The notes beneath the pieces were generated by a model. That model made no database searches. It was not told where the DNA came from and saw nothing but the letters and a program-made list of their open reading frames with translations. A program made the position numbers and the translations under genes. This document shows positions 44,447 through 54,099 of a stretch of 64,000 bases of DNA, in pieces. The first letter of the stretch is position 1. Each line of letters begins with the position of its first letter. Origin of the DNA: Streptomyces sp. ISL-100 (GTDB taxonomy: Bacteria > Actinomycetota > Actinomycetes > Streptomycetales > Streptomycetaceae); the NCBI RefSeq assembly GCF_018614615.1, contig NZ_JAGGOK010000015.1, positions 1 to 64,000 on the forward strand, given 5' to 3'.

Positions 44447-46528
44447 ATGACCAGCAGCACCGAGCCGACCACCCAGATACCCGGCCAGAGCGAACCGGCA
44501 CGGACCGTCGACCTGTCGATCACCGGAATGACCTGCGCCTCCTGCGCGGCCCGGATCGAGCGGAAGCTGAACAAGCTGCCCGGCGTGAGCGCGTCGGTGA
44601 ACTTCGCCACCGCAGGCGCCCGCGTCGGCCACGCCGAGGACGTGACGCCGCAGGACCTGATCGACGTGATCAAGGACATGGGGTACGGGGCAAGCCTGCC
44701 CGCCCCGCCTCCCTCCGCCGCGACGGAAGGCCCGGCAGCCGGCGCCGATGGGTCCGGCGGCGGGTCCGGCGGCGAGGATGAGCGCCATGTGCGGGCGCTG
44801 CGGGACCGGCTGCTGGCGTCGATGGTGCTGACGGTGCCCGTGGTCGTGCTGTCGATGGTGCCTGCGACGCAGTTCCGGTTCTGGCAGTGGCTCGCCTTCG
44901 CGCTGGCCTTGCCGGTGGCGCTGTGGGGAGCGTGGCCGTTCCACCGCGCAGCGATGCTGAACTTGCGGCACCGGGCGGTGACCATGGACACCCTGGTGTC
45001 GCTGGGTGTGCTGGCGGCGTGGGTGTGGAGCGTGTACGCGCTGTTCCTCGGCGGCGCCGGCGAACCCGGAATGCGGATGGAGGTCTCCCTCCTGCCTCGC
45101 TCGGACAGCGGCGAGCACGGCGGTTCGGCGGAGATCTACCTGGAGGTGGCCGCGGCGCTGACCGCGTTCATTCTGGCCGGCCGTTACTTCGAGGCGCGCG
45201 CCCGCAGGCGGGCCGGGGAGGCGATCCGGGCGCTGATGGATCTGGGTGCCAAGGACGTCACCGTCCTGCGCGGTGGGCGTGAGGTACGGGTGCCGATCGA
45301 GCGGCTGGCGGTCGGGGACGAGTTCGTCGTACGGCCCGGCGAGAAGATCGCCACCGACGGGGTGGTGGTCGAGGGCGCCTCGGCGGTGGACGAGTCGCTG
45401 CTGACCGGCGAGTCGCTACCGGTGGAGGTCGGCCTCGGCGACGCGGTGACCGGCGCGACCGTCAACGCCGGTGGGCGACTCGTCGTACGGGCCTCACGGG
45501 TGGGTTCCGACACCAAGCTCGCGCAGATCGCCCGCCTCGTCGAGGAGGCCCAGACCGGCAAGGCGGCCGTGCAGCGGCTGGCCGACCAGATCTCGGCGAT
45601 CTTCGTCCCCATTGTCATTCTGCTGGCCGTCGAAACGCTGTTCGGCTGGCTCGTACTCGGCTACCCGGCGGCCGTCGCGCTGACCGCGGCGGTGGCGGTA
45701 CTCATCATCGCCTGCCCGTGCGCGCTGGGACTCGCCACGCCGACCGCCCTGATGGTCGGCACCGGTCGCGGTGCCCAGCTCGGCCTGCTGATCCGTGGGC
45801 CCGAGGTGCTGGAGTCCACCCGCCGTATCGACACGATCGTGCTGGACAAGACCGGCACCGTCACCGAGGGCCGGATGCGGCTGGCCGACGTGATTCTCAC
45901 GGAGGGCGCGGACCGCGATGCGGTCCTGCGGCTGGTGGGCGCCGTCGAGCACGCGAGCGAGCATCCGATTGCCGGGGCCATCGCCGAGGCCGCCGCCGAC
46001 GAGGTCGGCACCCTGGCGCCCGTCACCGACTTCGCCAACCACGCCGGGCGCGGCGTCACCGGCACGGTCGAAGGACGGCTGGTGATCGCCGGCCGAGCGA
46101 GCTGGCTCGCCGATCAGTGGAAGCTGACGGTCCCGCCCTCACTGGCCGAGGCTCAGCGCACGGCGGAGCAGGCCGGTCACACGGTGGTCTTCGCCGCCTG
46201 GGACGACCTCGTTCGTGCCGCGTTCGTGGTCGCCGATACGGTCAAGCCGACCAGCGCCGAGGCGGTCGCCCAGTTCAAGGCCGATCTCACCCTGGTCAAG
46301 GGTGACTTGCGCGGGGCCGCCGATGCCATCCGCCTCGCGCGCAAGACCTTGGCCACGATCAAGGGCAACCTCTTCTGGGCCTTCGCCTACAACGTAGCCG
46401 CCCTGCCCCTGGCCGCCCTCGGCCTGCTCAATCCCCTCATCGCCGGAGCCGCGATGGCCTCCTCGTCGGTCTTCGTCGTCACCAACAGCCTGCGGCTGCG
46501 CCGCTTCCAGCCCGCCAACCGCGCCTGA
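44447..46528 (+). CDS. copA: P1B-type copper ATPase with internal deletion in the P domain
   Basis: A 693-residue heavy-metal P-type ATPase. Present are an HMA domain ([15 protein letters not shown]), eight-helix layout, TGES (LLTGESLPV), CPC ([12 protein letters not shown], about residue 423), phosphorylation site DKTGTVTEG (about 466) and the HP motif (SEHPIAG). After [18 protein letters not shown] the frame jumps directly to [18 protein letters not shown], so the segment that normally carries TGDN and GDGxND (roughly 65-70 residues) is missing without loss of frame, at about 46278. Without those Mg/ATP residues transport is unlikely. It starts the 44.4-49.8 kb operon under MerR-type promoter 2. 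Confidence 0.85.
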   Translation: MTSSTEPTTQIPGQSEPARTVDLSITGMTCASCAARIERKLNKLPGVSASVNFATAGARVGHAEDVTPQDLIDVIKDMGYGASLPAPPPSAATEGPAAGADGSGGGSGGEDERHVRALRDRLLASMVLTVPVVVLSMVPATQFRFWQWLAFALALPVALWGAWPFHRAAMLNLRHRAVTMDTLVSLGVLAAWVWSVYALFLGGAGEPGMRMEVSLLPRSDSGEHGGSAEIYLEVAAALTAFILAGRYFEARARRRAGEAIRALMDLGAKDVTVLRGGREVRVPIERLAVGDEFVVRPGEKIATDGVVVEGASAVDESLLTGESLPVEVGLGDAVTGATVNAGGRLVVRASRVGSDTKLAQIARLVEEAQTGKAAVQRLADQISAIFVPIVILLAVETLFGWLVLGYPAAVALTAAVAVLIIACPCALGLATPTALMVGTGRGAQLGLLIRGPEVLESTRRIDTIVLDKTGTVTEGRMRLADVILTEGADRDAVLRLVGAVEHASEHPIAGAIAEAAADEVGTLAPVTDFANHAGRGVTGTVEGRLVIAGRASWLADQWKLTVPPSLAEAQRTAEQAGHTVVFAAWDDLVRAAFVVADTVKPTSAEAVAQFKADLTLVKGDLRGAADAIRLARKTLATIKGNLFWAFAYNVAALPLAALGLLNPLIAGAAMASSSVFVVTNSLRLRRFQPANRA

Positions 46529-46570
46529 GCCGCCACGCGCTCACGCCCGTACGGAAAGAAGGAAAGACCC

Positions 46571-47044
46571 ATGGCCAGTGCCATCAAGCACCGCACCGCT
46601 CTCGCCATCGCCGCTGCGATGGTGACCGTGGGCGTCACCGCCGTCGTCGCCACCGCGGCGGTCGCGGGCGGCGGCCCCGACACGCCGGCCGCCCCCAACA
46701 CCGCACCCGCGGCCCCGTCCTCCCCGGCGCCTTCCGCATCGCCCACAACTCCCGGCCCGGCGCCCAGCAGCGGCATGCCGGGCAACGGGAACAACGGCAT
46801 GGACATGGAGATGAGCATGGAGATGCAGATGCAGCTCGAAGCCATGCGCCGGGGCATGGAAGCCGGGATGGAGATGGGGCCCGGCTCGATGAACAACAGC
46901 CAGAAGCCCGGCAATGGCAGCACGCCCGCGCCGAACCCCACCAACCCCGCACCCAGCACGCCTCCGCAGCAGAACGGCATGGGCGGCATGAACGGCGGCG
47001 GCATGGGTGGCATGGGTATGGGCATGGGCATGGGCGGGATGTGA
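46571..47044 (+). CDS. exported Met-rich putative copper-binding protein
   Basis: A 157-residue protein with a signal or anchor helix (LAIAAAMVTVGVTAVVATAA), a Pro/Ala linker and Met-rich tracts: GMDMEMSMEMQMQLEAM, GMEAGMEMGPGSM and a C-terminal GMGMGMGMGGM. About 22 of 157 residues are Met, the usual sign of extracytoplasmic Cu(I)/Ag(I) binding. It follows copA1 by 42 bases with AAGGAAAG upstream, and its stop overlaps the next GTG. Position and composition point to copper buffering outside the membrane; no domain family is recognised. Confidence 0.7.
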   Translation: MASAIKHRTALAIAAAMVTVGVTAVVATAAVAGGGPDTPAAPNTAPAAPSSPAPSASPTTPGPAPSSGMPGNGNNGMDMEMSMEMQMQLEAMRRGMEAGMEMGPGSMNNSQKPGNGSTPAPNPTNPAPSTPPQQNGMGGMNGGGMGGMGMGMGMGGM

Positions 47045-47403
47045 CGGTGGCCGACCTCGACGACGCCGCCGAGGAGCGTGACCGGCGTACGGCCGTACGT
47101 GTGGGAGTCGCCGCCGCAAGTCTGGCCGGGGCCACGCTCCTCACGGCGGCGCTGATCTCCGGTGCCCAGCCGTCAGTGGCAAATGCCGTGCCCGCGGCGG
47201 CTGGTACGCAGGACGCGTCCGTCCCGGCCCCCGCCACCCCGGCGCCGCCCCAGGCCCAGACCCAGGTGCCGTCTGCTCCGGTGACCCGAAGCAGCGGCAG
47301 CGGCTGTGGCTCCGGGAGCAGCACGTCCGGGCCGACCGCTCCCACCGCCCCGGCAGCGTCTGCTGCACCGACTCCTCCGGTGACGCGTAGCCGTGGCAGT
47401 TGA
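47041..47403 (+). CDS. small Pro-rich membrane-anchored protein
   Basis: A 120-residue protein: acidic/Arg cytosolic start (DLDDAAEERDRRTAVRVG), one helix (VAAASLAGATLLTAALISGA) and a Pro/Ala/Ser-rich exterior with a single GSGCGSGSS. It overlaps the Met-rich gene by 4 bases and apbE by 11 bases, so it belongs to the operon. Its function is not evident; it may tether or present metal, or help the flavin/heme reductase downstream. Confidence 0.6.
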   Translation: MTVADLDDAAEERDRRTAVRVGVAAASLAGATLLTAALISGAQPSVANAVPAAAGTQDASVPAPATPAPPQAQTQVPSAPVTRSSGSGCGSGSSTSGPTAPTAPAASAAPTPPVTRSRGS

Positions 47404-48349
47404 GACCTTTCAGGCGCGGTTTCCGGTCATGGGCAGCACCGCCCACCTCCTGGTGACCGGCGGTGAACCGGACCTCTTGGTCTGGGCGCGCTCCCGGCTG
47501 GAGGAGCTTGAGTCGCTGTGGTCACGCTTCCGTGCCGACAGCGAACTGTGCCGCCTCAACGCCTCGCCCGGCCGCTGGGTGCCGCTGTCCGCGCCGACGA
47601 CCGCTCTCGTACGCCGTGCCGTACGGGCGTGGGAGGTGACCGGCGGCCTGTTCGACCCGACCGTGCTGCCCGCCCTGGAAGCTGCGGGCTACAGCCGTAC
47701 CTTCCCCGAGCTGCACGGCGAGCTGCCACCCGGTTCGGACCCCGCCCCCGCTCCTGGTTGTGCCGGCATCGAGTTCGCCGACGACGGGCGGGTACGGCTG
47801 CCTCCGGGCGTACGCCTGGACCTCGGCGGCATCGGCAAGGGGTACGCGGCCGACCTCCTCGCGGCTGAGTTGCTGGGGGCCGGGGCCGATGGAGTCTGCG
47901 TCAACCTCGGCGGGGACGTACGGGTGGCCGGACGCCCGCCAGCGGCCGATGCGTGGGTCGTCGCGCTGGAGGACGAGGCCACACCGGGCGACGATCTCGC
48001 TTGGCTGGCCCTCACCGATGGCGCGGTCGCGACATCCACCCGGGTGCGGCGCCGGTGGCGGCGGCAGGGGCGGGAGTTCCACCACCTGATCGATCCGGCG
48101 ATTGGTCTGCCCGCCACCAACTCGGTGACCGGCGTCACCGTGGTCGCGGCCGAGACGCACTGGGCTGAGGTGCTGGCAAAGGCAGCCCTGATCGCAGGAC
48201 TCCCCGCCGGGAAAGTGCTGCTGGAGGCACATGGGGTCGCCGGCCTGCTCGTGAGGGAAGACGGGACGACGCACAGCGCCGGGCCCTGGGAAAGGTATGT
48301 GACGTGGACCCCAAACTGTGGTGGTACCTCGCCCGCGTCGGCGGGCTGA
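47393..48349 (+). CDS. apbE: FAD:protein FMN transferase (ApbE)
   Basis: A 318-residue ApbE: ARFPVMGSTAHLLV, LWSRFRADSELCRLN, the FAD-site LDLGGIGKGYAADLLA, LGGDVRVAGRP, and FHHLIDPAIGLPATNSVTGV with TVVAAETHWAEVLAKAALI. It links FMN covalently to Thr on exported electron-transfer proteins; here it lacks an obvious signal peptide and no FMN-binding-domain substrate with a canonical SGAT motif is in the operon. It overlaps the reductase gene by 46 bases, which suggests a joint role in electron delivery across the membrane, possibly for metal reduction. Confidence 0.9.
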   Translation: MAVETFQARFPVMGSTAHLLVTGGEPDLLVWARSRLEELESLWSRFRADSELCRLNASPGRWVPLSAPTTALVRRAVRAWEVTGGLFDPTVLPALEAAGYSRTFPELHGELPPGSDPAPAPGCAGIEFADDGRVRLPPGVRLDLGGIGKGYAADLLAAELLGAGADGVCVNLGGDVRVAGRPPAADAWVVALEDEATPGDDLAWLALTDGAVATSTRVRRRWRRQGREFHHLIDPAIGLPATNSVTGVTVVAAETHWAEVLAKAALIAGLPAGKVLLEAHGVAGLLVREDGTTHSAGPWERYVTWTPNCGGTSPASAG

Positions 48350-49812
48350 TGTCCTGGTGGCTGCTCTCCGCCACCGTGCTGTGGGGACTGCTCCTGTCGA
48401 CGCGGGTCCTGGGCCCACGGCCTATTCCGGCGCGCCTGCTGGACGCGCACCGCTTCCTGTCCGGCCTGAGCCTGGTCTTTCTGACCGTCCATCTTCTCGC
48501 GCTGGTTGCCGACTCCTGGGTCGACATCGGCCTGCCGCAGCTGCTCCTGCCCTTCACCTCCGCTTACCGGCCCGCGGCGGTCGCCTGGGGCGTGGTCTCG
48601 CTCTACCTTGTCGCCGCGATCGAGACGACCTCGCTGCTCAAGGCGCGTATTCCGTACCGGTGGTGGCGCTATGTCCATGCCAGTACGTTCGCTCTCTTCG
48701 CCCTCACCACCGTGCACGCCTTCACTGCCGGAACCGACACGGCAGCCGTGCGCTGGACCGGGCTCACCGTCGTTGCCGCCGTCGCCTTCCTCGCCATCTA
48801 CCGGCTGCTGATCGGCCGCCGCGCGCCCGAGATGGCCGGCGCCGCGCGACCCGCAGTCACCCCCGACGTGCCAGGGTCCCGGCCCGTCGTTGTTCAGGAG
48901 TTGCGGCCGGTGGCCGACGGCGTCGTACTTGTCGAACTCGTTGCCGTGGACGGCGGTCGGCTCGCCCCCTGGGAGCCCGGCGCCCACGTCGACCTCACCT
49001 TGCCCTCCGGCCGGGTCCGACCGTACTCGCTGTGCGGCGACCCCGCCGACCGGGAGACGTACCGCATCGCCGTACGGCACGCGCCTGATGGGCGCGGCGG
49101 GTCGGCGGAGGTCCACGCGCTGCGAGTGGGTCTGCGGATCGGGGTGAGCCGGCCCCGCAACAGGTTCCCGCTCGTCCTGGCCGACCACTACCTGTTCATC
49201 GCCGGCGGCATCGGCATCACGCCGCTCTTGCCCATGGTCCGCGCGGCGGCCGCGGCAGGCCGAGACTGGAGCTTGCTCTACGGGGGCCGGTCCCGCGCCT
49301 CGGTGGCCTTCGCCGACGAACTCCGCACCCTCGGCGCCGACCGCGTCCACATCATCCCCGAGGACACACACGGGCTTCTCGATCTCGCCACCGCGCTCGC
49401 CGGAACCCCGCCGGGAGCCGCCGTCTACTGCTGCGGCCCCGAACCGCTCATCACCGCCGTCGAACAGGCTATGGCCGCGGACTTCCCCGACCGGCACCTG
49501 CACACCGAACGCTTCGGGGCGCTACTTCAAGCCGCGCCCGCCGCAAGAGCGTTCGAGGTCGAGCTGCGGCGCACCGGTCACGTCCTTCCCGTACCGCCCG
49601 ACCGCACCCTGCTGGAAGCGATCCGCCAAGTCGTCCCCGAAACAGCCGCCTTCTGCGAGGAGGGCTTCTGCGGCACGTGCGAGCTGCGCGTCCTGGACGG
49701 CACGCCCGACCACCGCGACACCGTGCTGGCCGACAGCGAGCGCCATCGCCGCGATGTCATCTACCCCTGCGTGTCCCGGGCGCACAGCCCACGGCTGGTC
49801 GTGGATCTGTGA
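48304..49812 (+). CDS. ferric-reductase-type heme membrane protein fused to FNR and 2Fe-2S ferredoxin
   Basis: A 502-residue three-part protein. Residues 1-165 are a ferric-reductase-like transmembrane heme domain (helices with His in LLDAHRFLSGLSLVFLTVHL and YVHASTFALFALTTVHA). Residues about 190-410 are a ferredoxin-NADP reductase module (RPYSLCGDPADRETYRIAV, FIAGGIGITPLLPMV, YCCGPEPLI). The C-terminus is a plant-type ferredoxin (FCEEGFCGTCELRVLDG and YPCVSRA). It could move NAD(P)H electrons to heme and outward, for Cu(II) or Fe(III) reduction. It ends 4 bases from the convergent copA2 stop. Confidence 0.85.
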   Translation: MDPKLWWYLARVGGLMSWWLLSATVLWGLLLSTRVLGPRPIPARLLDAHRFLSGLSLVFLTVHLLALVADSWVDIGLPQLLLPFTSAYRPAAVAWGVVSLYLVAAIETTSLLKARIPYRWWRYVHASTFALFALTTVHAFTAGTDTAAVRWTGLTVVAAVAFLAIYRLLIGRRAPEMAGAARPAVTPDVPGSRPVVVQELRPVADGVVLVELVAVDGGRLAPWEPGAHVDLTLPSGRVRPYSLCGDPADRETYRIAVRHAPDGRGGSAEVHALRVGLRIGVSRPRNRFPLVLADHYLFIAGGIGITPLLPMVRAAAAAGRDWSLLYGGRSRASVAFADELRTLGADRVHIIPEDTHGLLDLATALAGTPPGAAVYCCGPEPLITAVEQAMAADFPDRHLHTERFGALLQAAPAARAFEVELRRTGHVLPVPPDRTLLEAIRQVVPETAAFCEEGFCGTCELRVLDGTPDHRDTVLADSERHRRDVIYPCVSRAHSPRLVVDL

Positions 49813-49816
49813 CACC

Positions 49817-52363
49817 TCACCGATGGTGCCGCAGTTCTGCGCGCTCACCGGTGGAGAGCTGTTCACCGGCCGGCGGCCGTGTGGCCACGGGGAGTTCCGG
49901 GCGGCTGAACGCGCGTAGGCGGTTGGCGTTGCCGACCACGGACAGGGAGGAGAGGGCCATGGCCGCAGCGGCGATGATCGGGCTGAGCAGCCAGCCGGTG
50001 AGCGGGTAGAGCGCACCGGCGGCCAGCGGGATGCCGGCGGTGTTGTAGACGAAGGCGAGGAACAGGTTCTGGCGGATGTTGCGCATGGTGGCCCGGCTCA
50101 GCGCCACCGCGGTGACCACGCCGCCCAGGGCGCCGGAGATGAGCGTGACGTCGGCTGCCTCGATGGCCACGTCGGTGCCTGTGCCGATGGCGAAGCCGAC
50201 GTCGGCCTGGGCAAGTGCCGGGGCGTCGTTGATGCCGTCCCCCACCATGCCGACGCGCTTGCCGTCGTCCTGTAGGCGGCGGATCTCGTCGGCCTTGTGC
50301 TCGGGCAGTACCTCTGCCAAGACCCGCTCGATCCGGACCTGGGCCGCGATGGCCTCGGCGGTAGGCCGGTTGTCACCGGTGATCATGACGATCTCCAGGC
50401 CCATGCGCCTCAGTTCGGCGATGGCCGCAGCCGAATCGTCCTTTACGGTGTCGGCGACCGCGAACACGCCGACGAGCCACCCGTCGGCTGCCGCGAAGAT
50501 CGCGGTCTTGCCCTCGGCGGCCAACCTGTCAGCGTCCGCGTGCAAGGGCGCGGGGTCGATGCCCGCCTGCTTCAGGAGTACGGCCTTGCCCACGAGGAGG
50601 CGGCGTCCTTCGACAGTCGCCCTGACCCCCTGGCCGGTGACCGAATCAAATTCGGCGGCCTGGGGCAGCTCGATGCCGCGATCGGCCGCGCCAGACACGA
50701 TCGCCTGGCCAAGGGGATGCTCCGAGGAGCGCTCGGCGGAGGCGACCAGCCGCAGCGCCTCGTCCTCGCTCACGCCGTCCGCAGGGACGACATCGGTCAG
50801 CGCGGGCTGGCCCTTTGTGATGGTGCCGGTCTTGTCGAGCACGATCGTCTCCAGCCGGTGCGCGGTCTCCAGCGCCTCGGCGGAGCGGATGAGAACGCCC
50901 GCCTGGGCGCCCTTGCCCGTGCCGACCATGATGGAGAGCGGAGTGGCCAGCCCGAGCGCGCAGGGGCAGGCGATGATCAGTACCGCCACGGCTGCGACCA
51001 GCCCCAAGGTCAGGGCCGGAGAGGGTCCGATCGTGAACCACACGACGAACGAAGCGATGGCGATGAAGACCACCGCTGGAACGAAGTAGCCCGAGACCAG
51101 GTCCGCGATCCGCTGGATCGGCGCCCGGGACGCCTGCGCCTGTTCCACCAGCCGGACGATCTGGGCCAGCACCGTGTCCGCGCCGACCTTGGCCGCTTCC
51201 ATTCGGAACGCGCCGGTTTGATTGATGGTTGCTCCGACGACCTCGTCGCCCACTTCCTTGGTCACCGGGATGGACTCCCCGGTCACCATGGACTCGTCCA
51301 GGGTGGAGCGACCGTCGACGATCACACCGTCGACGGGCACCTTCTCGCCCGGCCGGACCGCCACGATGTCGCCCCGCTCGACATCCTCGGCCGGTACCTC
51401 CACTTCCGCACCGTCCCGTACTACCCGCGCCGTCTTGGCCTGCAGGTTCAGCAGCTCGCGGATCGCCTCGCCGGTGCCCGCCTTGGCCTTCGCCTCGAAC
51501 AGGCGGCCCAGCAGGATCAGGGTCAGGATGACCCCGACCGCCTCGTAGTACACCTCGCGTACGGAAGCGGGGAACAGCCCTGGCGCGACGGTGACCAGCA
51601 GGCTGTACCCGTAGGCCGCGCAGGTGCCCAACGTGATCAGCGAGTTCATCTCGGCGGTGCGGTGCCGCATGGCCAGCCACCCGGTCCGGTGGATCGGCCA
51701 GCCCGTGTAGAACATCACCGGGGTGATCAGCGCGAACTGAAGCCAACGGTTCAGCAGCAGGTCCGGCACGGCGACATCGAAGAGCTCGTGCAACATCACG
51801 GCCGCGACGACTGGGGCGGACAGGACCGCGCCCACAGCCACCCGCAGGGACAGGTCGGCGATCTCCGCCCGTCGCGCCGCCGCTTCGGCGTCCTCGCCGA
51901 CAGCTCCCGGCGCGGATGTGATGGGTGCGTGAACGGCGCGCTCCGCCTCCGAGGAGGTCGTCGGAGCGACCACCTCCTCGTCACCGTTCGGTGGCTCGAC
52001 CTCCAGCGTCCCGTGCACCATGTTCATCCCGCAGGCGAAGCCGAAGCGGCCCGCCTTGTCGGGGACGAACTCGGCCGTCGCCTTGCCGAACGCCGGAATC
52101 GACTTGGTCAGACCGAAGTCGGGGAAGACGACGCGGGAGGTGCACTCGCCGCTCTCGTGACGGTCGAAGACCAGGCGTACGGGCATGCCCTGGCGGACCC
52201 GGATGAGATCCGGGGAGTACCCGCCCTTCACCGTGATCGTGATCTCCTGTACGCCGCTGCGCACTTCCGCCAGCCGCATCTTCTTGGGTCCCAGGAAGAA
52301 CCACGCGAGCAGCGCTATCAGGCCGGCGCCTGCGACGAGAACACCGATATCGGCTGCGCTCAT
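49817..52363 (-). CDS. copA: P1B-type copper ATPase with N-terminal helix and cupredoxin-like domain
   Basis: An 848-residue ATPase. In place of an HMA domain it begins with a helix ([18 protein letters not shown]) and a cupredoxin-like domain (about 40-125: [49 protein letters not shown]), with Cys, Cys, Met and His as likely ligands. The pump core is complete: [19 protein letters not shown] (about 467), DKTGTITKG (about 509), SEHPLGQ, TGDNRPT and [16 protein letters not shown]. It is therefore the working copper exporter of the island. ATG 52363 is preceded by AAGGAGGG; a longer reading would run through its own MerR-type promoter. Confidence 0.9.
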   Translation of the reverse strand: MSAADIGVLVAGAGLIALLAWFFLGPKKMRLAEVRSGVQEITITVKGGYSPDLIRVRQGMPVRLVFDRHESGECTSRVVFPDFGLTKSIPAFGKATAEFVPDKAGRFGFACGMNMVHGTLEVEPPNGDEEVVAPTTSSEAERAVHAPITSAPGAVGEDAEAAARRAEIADLSLRVAVGAVLSAPVVAAVMLHELFDVAVPDLLLNRWLQFALITPVMFYTGWPIHRTGWLAMRHRTAEMNSLITLGTCAAYGYSLLVTVAPGLFPASVREVYYEAVGVILTLILLGRLFEAKAKAGTGEAIRELLNLQAKTARVVRDGAEVEVPAEDVERGDIVAVRPGEKVPVDGVIVDGRSTLDESMVTGESIPVTKEVGDEVVGATINQTGAFRMEAAKVGADTVLAQIVRLVEQAQASRAPIQRIADLVSGYFVPAVVFIAIASFVVWFTIGPSPALTLGLVAAVAVLIIACPCALGLATPLSIMVGTGKGAQAGVLIRSAEALETAHRLETIVLDKTGTITKGQPALTDVVPADGVSEDEALRLVASAERSSEHPLGQAIVSGAADRGIELPQAAEFDSVTGQGVRATVEGRRLLVGKAVLLKQAGIDPAPLHADADRLAAEGKTAIFAAADGWLVGVFAVADTVKDDSAAAIAELRRMGLEIVMITGDNRPTAEAIAAQVRIERVLAEVLPEHKADEIRRLQDDGKRVGMVGDGINDAPALAQADVGFAIGTGTDVAIEAADVTLISGALGGVVTAVALSRATMRNIRQNLFLAFVYNTAGIPLAAGALYPLTGWLLSPIIAAAAMALSSLSVVGNANRLRAFSRPELPVATRPPAGEQLSTGERAELRHHR

Positions 52364-52426
52364 GCCACCCCACCCTCCTTTGGAGGCCGGCGCCCCGGCC
52401 ACGTCGTCGGGTACCACTGCGGCAAC

Positions 52427-52456
52427 GCTAAAACGCTGACCCATGGGCAAGGTCAA
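52427..52456 (-). promoter_or_regulatory. MerR-type metal promoter 3 (copA2)
   Basis: On the minus strand: -35 TTGACC, 18-base spacer beginning TTGCCCATGGGTCA, -10 TTTAGC, ending about 64 bases before the copA2 ATG. The right dyad arm is weaker than in the other three copies. Confidence 0.75.
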
Positions 52457-52547
52457 GCAAGAGGGGCAGCGGCGGAGGGCCGGGAGGCCGCCCCGGCGGC
52501 TGGAATGCCGGGGCGGCCGTACGCGGAGCCCGTACCGGGAGCCGGCC

Positions 52548-52814
52548 TCAGTCGGCGGGCCGGGCCGTGTAGTCGCCGGCCTGTTCCACCGCCGCGATGA
52601 GCGCCGCAGTGTCCACGTCGGCGCCTTCCTCCAGGCGGACGAAGGTCCGCTCGGCGCGTACGTCCGTGCTGGACGAGCGGACTCCGGCGAGGTCCTCCAG
52701 TTCGTCGTCGATGAGCAGACCGCAGCTGTTGCAGTGCATGCCCTCGACGAGGAGGACCACTTCCGCGCCGCTCTCGGTCTCGGTCTTCGCCTTCGTACGG
52801 CTGAACAGGTTCAT
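52548..52814 (-). CDS. copZ: HMA-type copper chaperone (CopZ-like)
   Basis: An 88-residue ferredoxin-like metallochaperone with the metal loop [20 protein letters not shown] and the acidic second half expected for Cu(I) transfer ([20 protein letters not shown]). A hydrophilic Lys/Glu head ([12 protein letters not shown]) precedes the domain. It lies between the TauE/cupredoxin gene and copA2 on one strand and would deliver Cu(I) to the pump, which itself has no HMA domain. ATG 52814 follows the upstream stop by 8 bases. Confidence 0.88.
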   Translation of the reverse strand: MNLFSRTKAKTETESGAEVVLLVEGMHCNSCGLLIDDELEDLAGVRSSSTDVRAERTFVRLEEGADVDTAALIAAVEQAGDYTARPAD

Positions 52815-52822
52815 GTTGGTCC

Positions 52823-53983
52823 TTACTTGAAGTCGATGGTGCCGGTCTGCATGCCCATGGCGCAGGAGAAGCGCAGGGTGCCGGCCTTGCGGGTGCCCAG
52901 GTCGACCTTGGTGTCGCCGTTGCGCTTGACGATCTCCTGGATGCCGAGTTCGGGGATGGTGAAGGCGCGGGCGCAGCCGCCGGAGTCCTTGCCGCGCAGT
53001 ACGAGCGTGGTGGGCACGTCCGCCTTCGCGGTGAACTGGGTGGTCTCGTAGAAGTCGGTCACGGTCAGCGTGACGATCTGCTGTCCGGAGGCGTCGGTAC
53101 GTACGGGCGCGTCGGCCGCCGCCGTCTGACCACTCCCGGAGCCTGGTTCGGCACTGCCCTGATCGCCGCCCTCGACGATGAACGGTCCACTTGCCGTGGC
53201 CTGCTTGTCCTGGACGGTGAAGGAGACCCAGCCGCCGGCCTGCAGCCCGGAGGCCATCGTCCAGGCGGCAACCGCCAGCACCACCACACCGGTGAGGGCG
53301 GCGAGTTGGCCGGAGAGCGCCCTGCTGGTACGGCGGAACACGTAGCCGAGTGCCGCGAACAGCGGCGCGGTGCCGAGTACGAACCCGAACATGACCGCCG
53401 CCCCGGCCACCGGCGATCCGGCCGTGATGGCGAGCAGCTCCACGGACAGCGTCACTCCGCACGGCACGAGGACCGTGGCGAAGCCGATCAGGGCCGGGGT
53501 GGCGACCGAATCGGTCCTGGCGCTGCGCCGCAGCAGCCGGCCGAACGAGGCAGGCGGTCGTGGCACCAGCCGCCCCACCGCCTTGACCCCGAACAGATCC
53601 AGCGCGAACAGCACCATCAGCAGCCCGGCGATCACCAGCATCGCCGCCTGGACGCGGGGGCTGGGCTGCAGCGCGGCGCCGAAGATTCCCAGCAGTGCCC
53701 CGAGGATCGTGTGGGAGAGCAGTTTTCCGGCCAGGAACGCCCCTACCGGTGCCAGGTGCCCGGTCGATGGCTGAGGTGCCGGGGGCGCCGCGACCCGCTG
53801 AGCCGTGGCCGTACGACCTGCCGATTTGGGCTGCTTGGCGGTGGAGGCCGGGGAAGCAGGGGCGGGGGAGCGGCGGGTGACCGCGCCGGCGAGGAGACCC
53901 CCTTGTACGGCGGCGCAGGAGGCGCCACCGGCGAGAAGACCTGTGCTGACACCGGTGATGAGCAATGCGACAGACGACGGCAT
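52823..53983 (-). CDS. TauE/SafE-like (UreH-type) membrane protein fused to cupredoxin-like domain
   Basis: A 386-residue fusion. The N-terminal part has about six helices in the sulfite-exporter/UreH/CcdA-like pattern, with a conserved Cys in LLAGGASCAAVQGGLLAG and another in TVLVPCGVTLSVELLA. The exterior C-terminal domain is cupredoxin-like (LVLRGKDSGGCARAFTIPEL, LRFSCAMGMQTGTIDF), closely resembling the copA2 head but with Met in place of the His ligand. Such proteins may move or present Cu(I) for maturation or export. It is the first gene of the minus-strand run ending in copA2; the ATG at 53983 gives the signal-like first helix. Confidence 0.8.
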   Translation of the reverse strand: MPSSVALLITGVSTGLLAGGASCAAVQGGLLAGAVTRRSPAPASPASTAKQPKSAGRTATAQRVAAPPAPQPSTGHLAPVGAFLAGKLLSHTILGALLGIFGAALQPSPRVQAAMLVIAGLLMVLFALDLFGVKAVGRLVPRPPASFGRLLRRSARTDSVATPALIGFATVLVPCGVTLSVELLAITAGSPVAGAAVMFGFVLGTAPLFAALGYVFRRTSRALSGQLAALTGVVVLAVAAWTMASGLQAGGWVSFTVQDKQATASGPFIVEGGDQGSAEPGSGSGQTAAADAPVRTDASGQQIVTLTVTDFYETTQFTAKADVPTTLVLRGKDSGGCARAFTIPELGIQEIVKRNGDTKVDLGTRKAGTLRFSCAMGMQTGTIDFK

Positions 53984-54099
53984 GCGTCGTTACTCCTGTT
54001 CTGCGACGACGGCACGCGCATACGGATGTGCGGGCGTGCCGAGGCGGACGTGAGACAGCACGGCGTCCCGCGAGGCAGAGCCTCACGGGAGCGGAACTA

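Noticed and set aside
47125..47150. AGATLLT in the small anchored protein as an ApbE flavinylation site
   Set aside because: It resembles SGAT-type motifs but lies within the membrane helix and lacks the FMN-binding domain, so modification there is unlikely.
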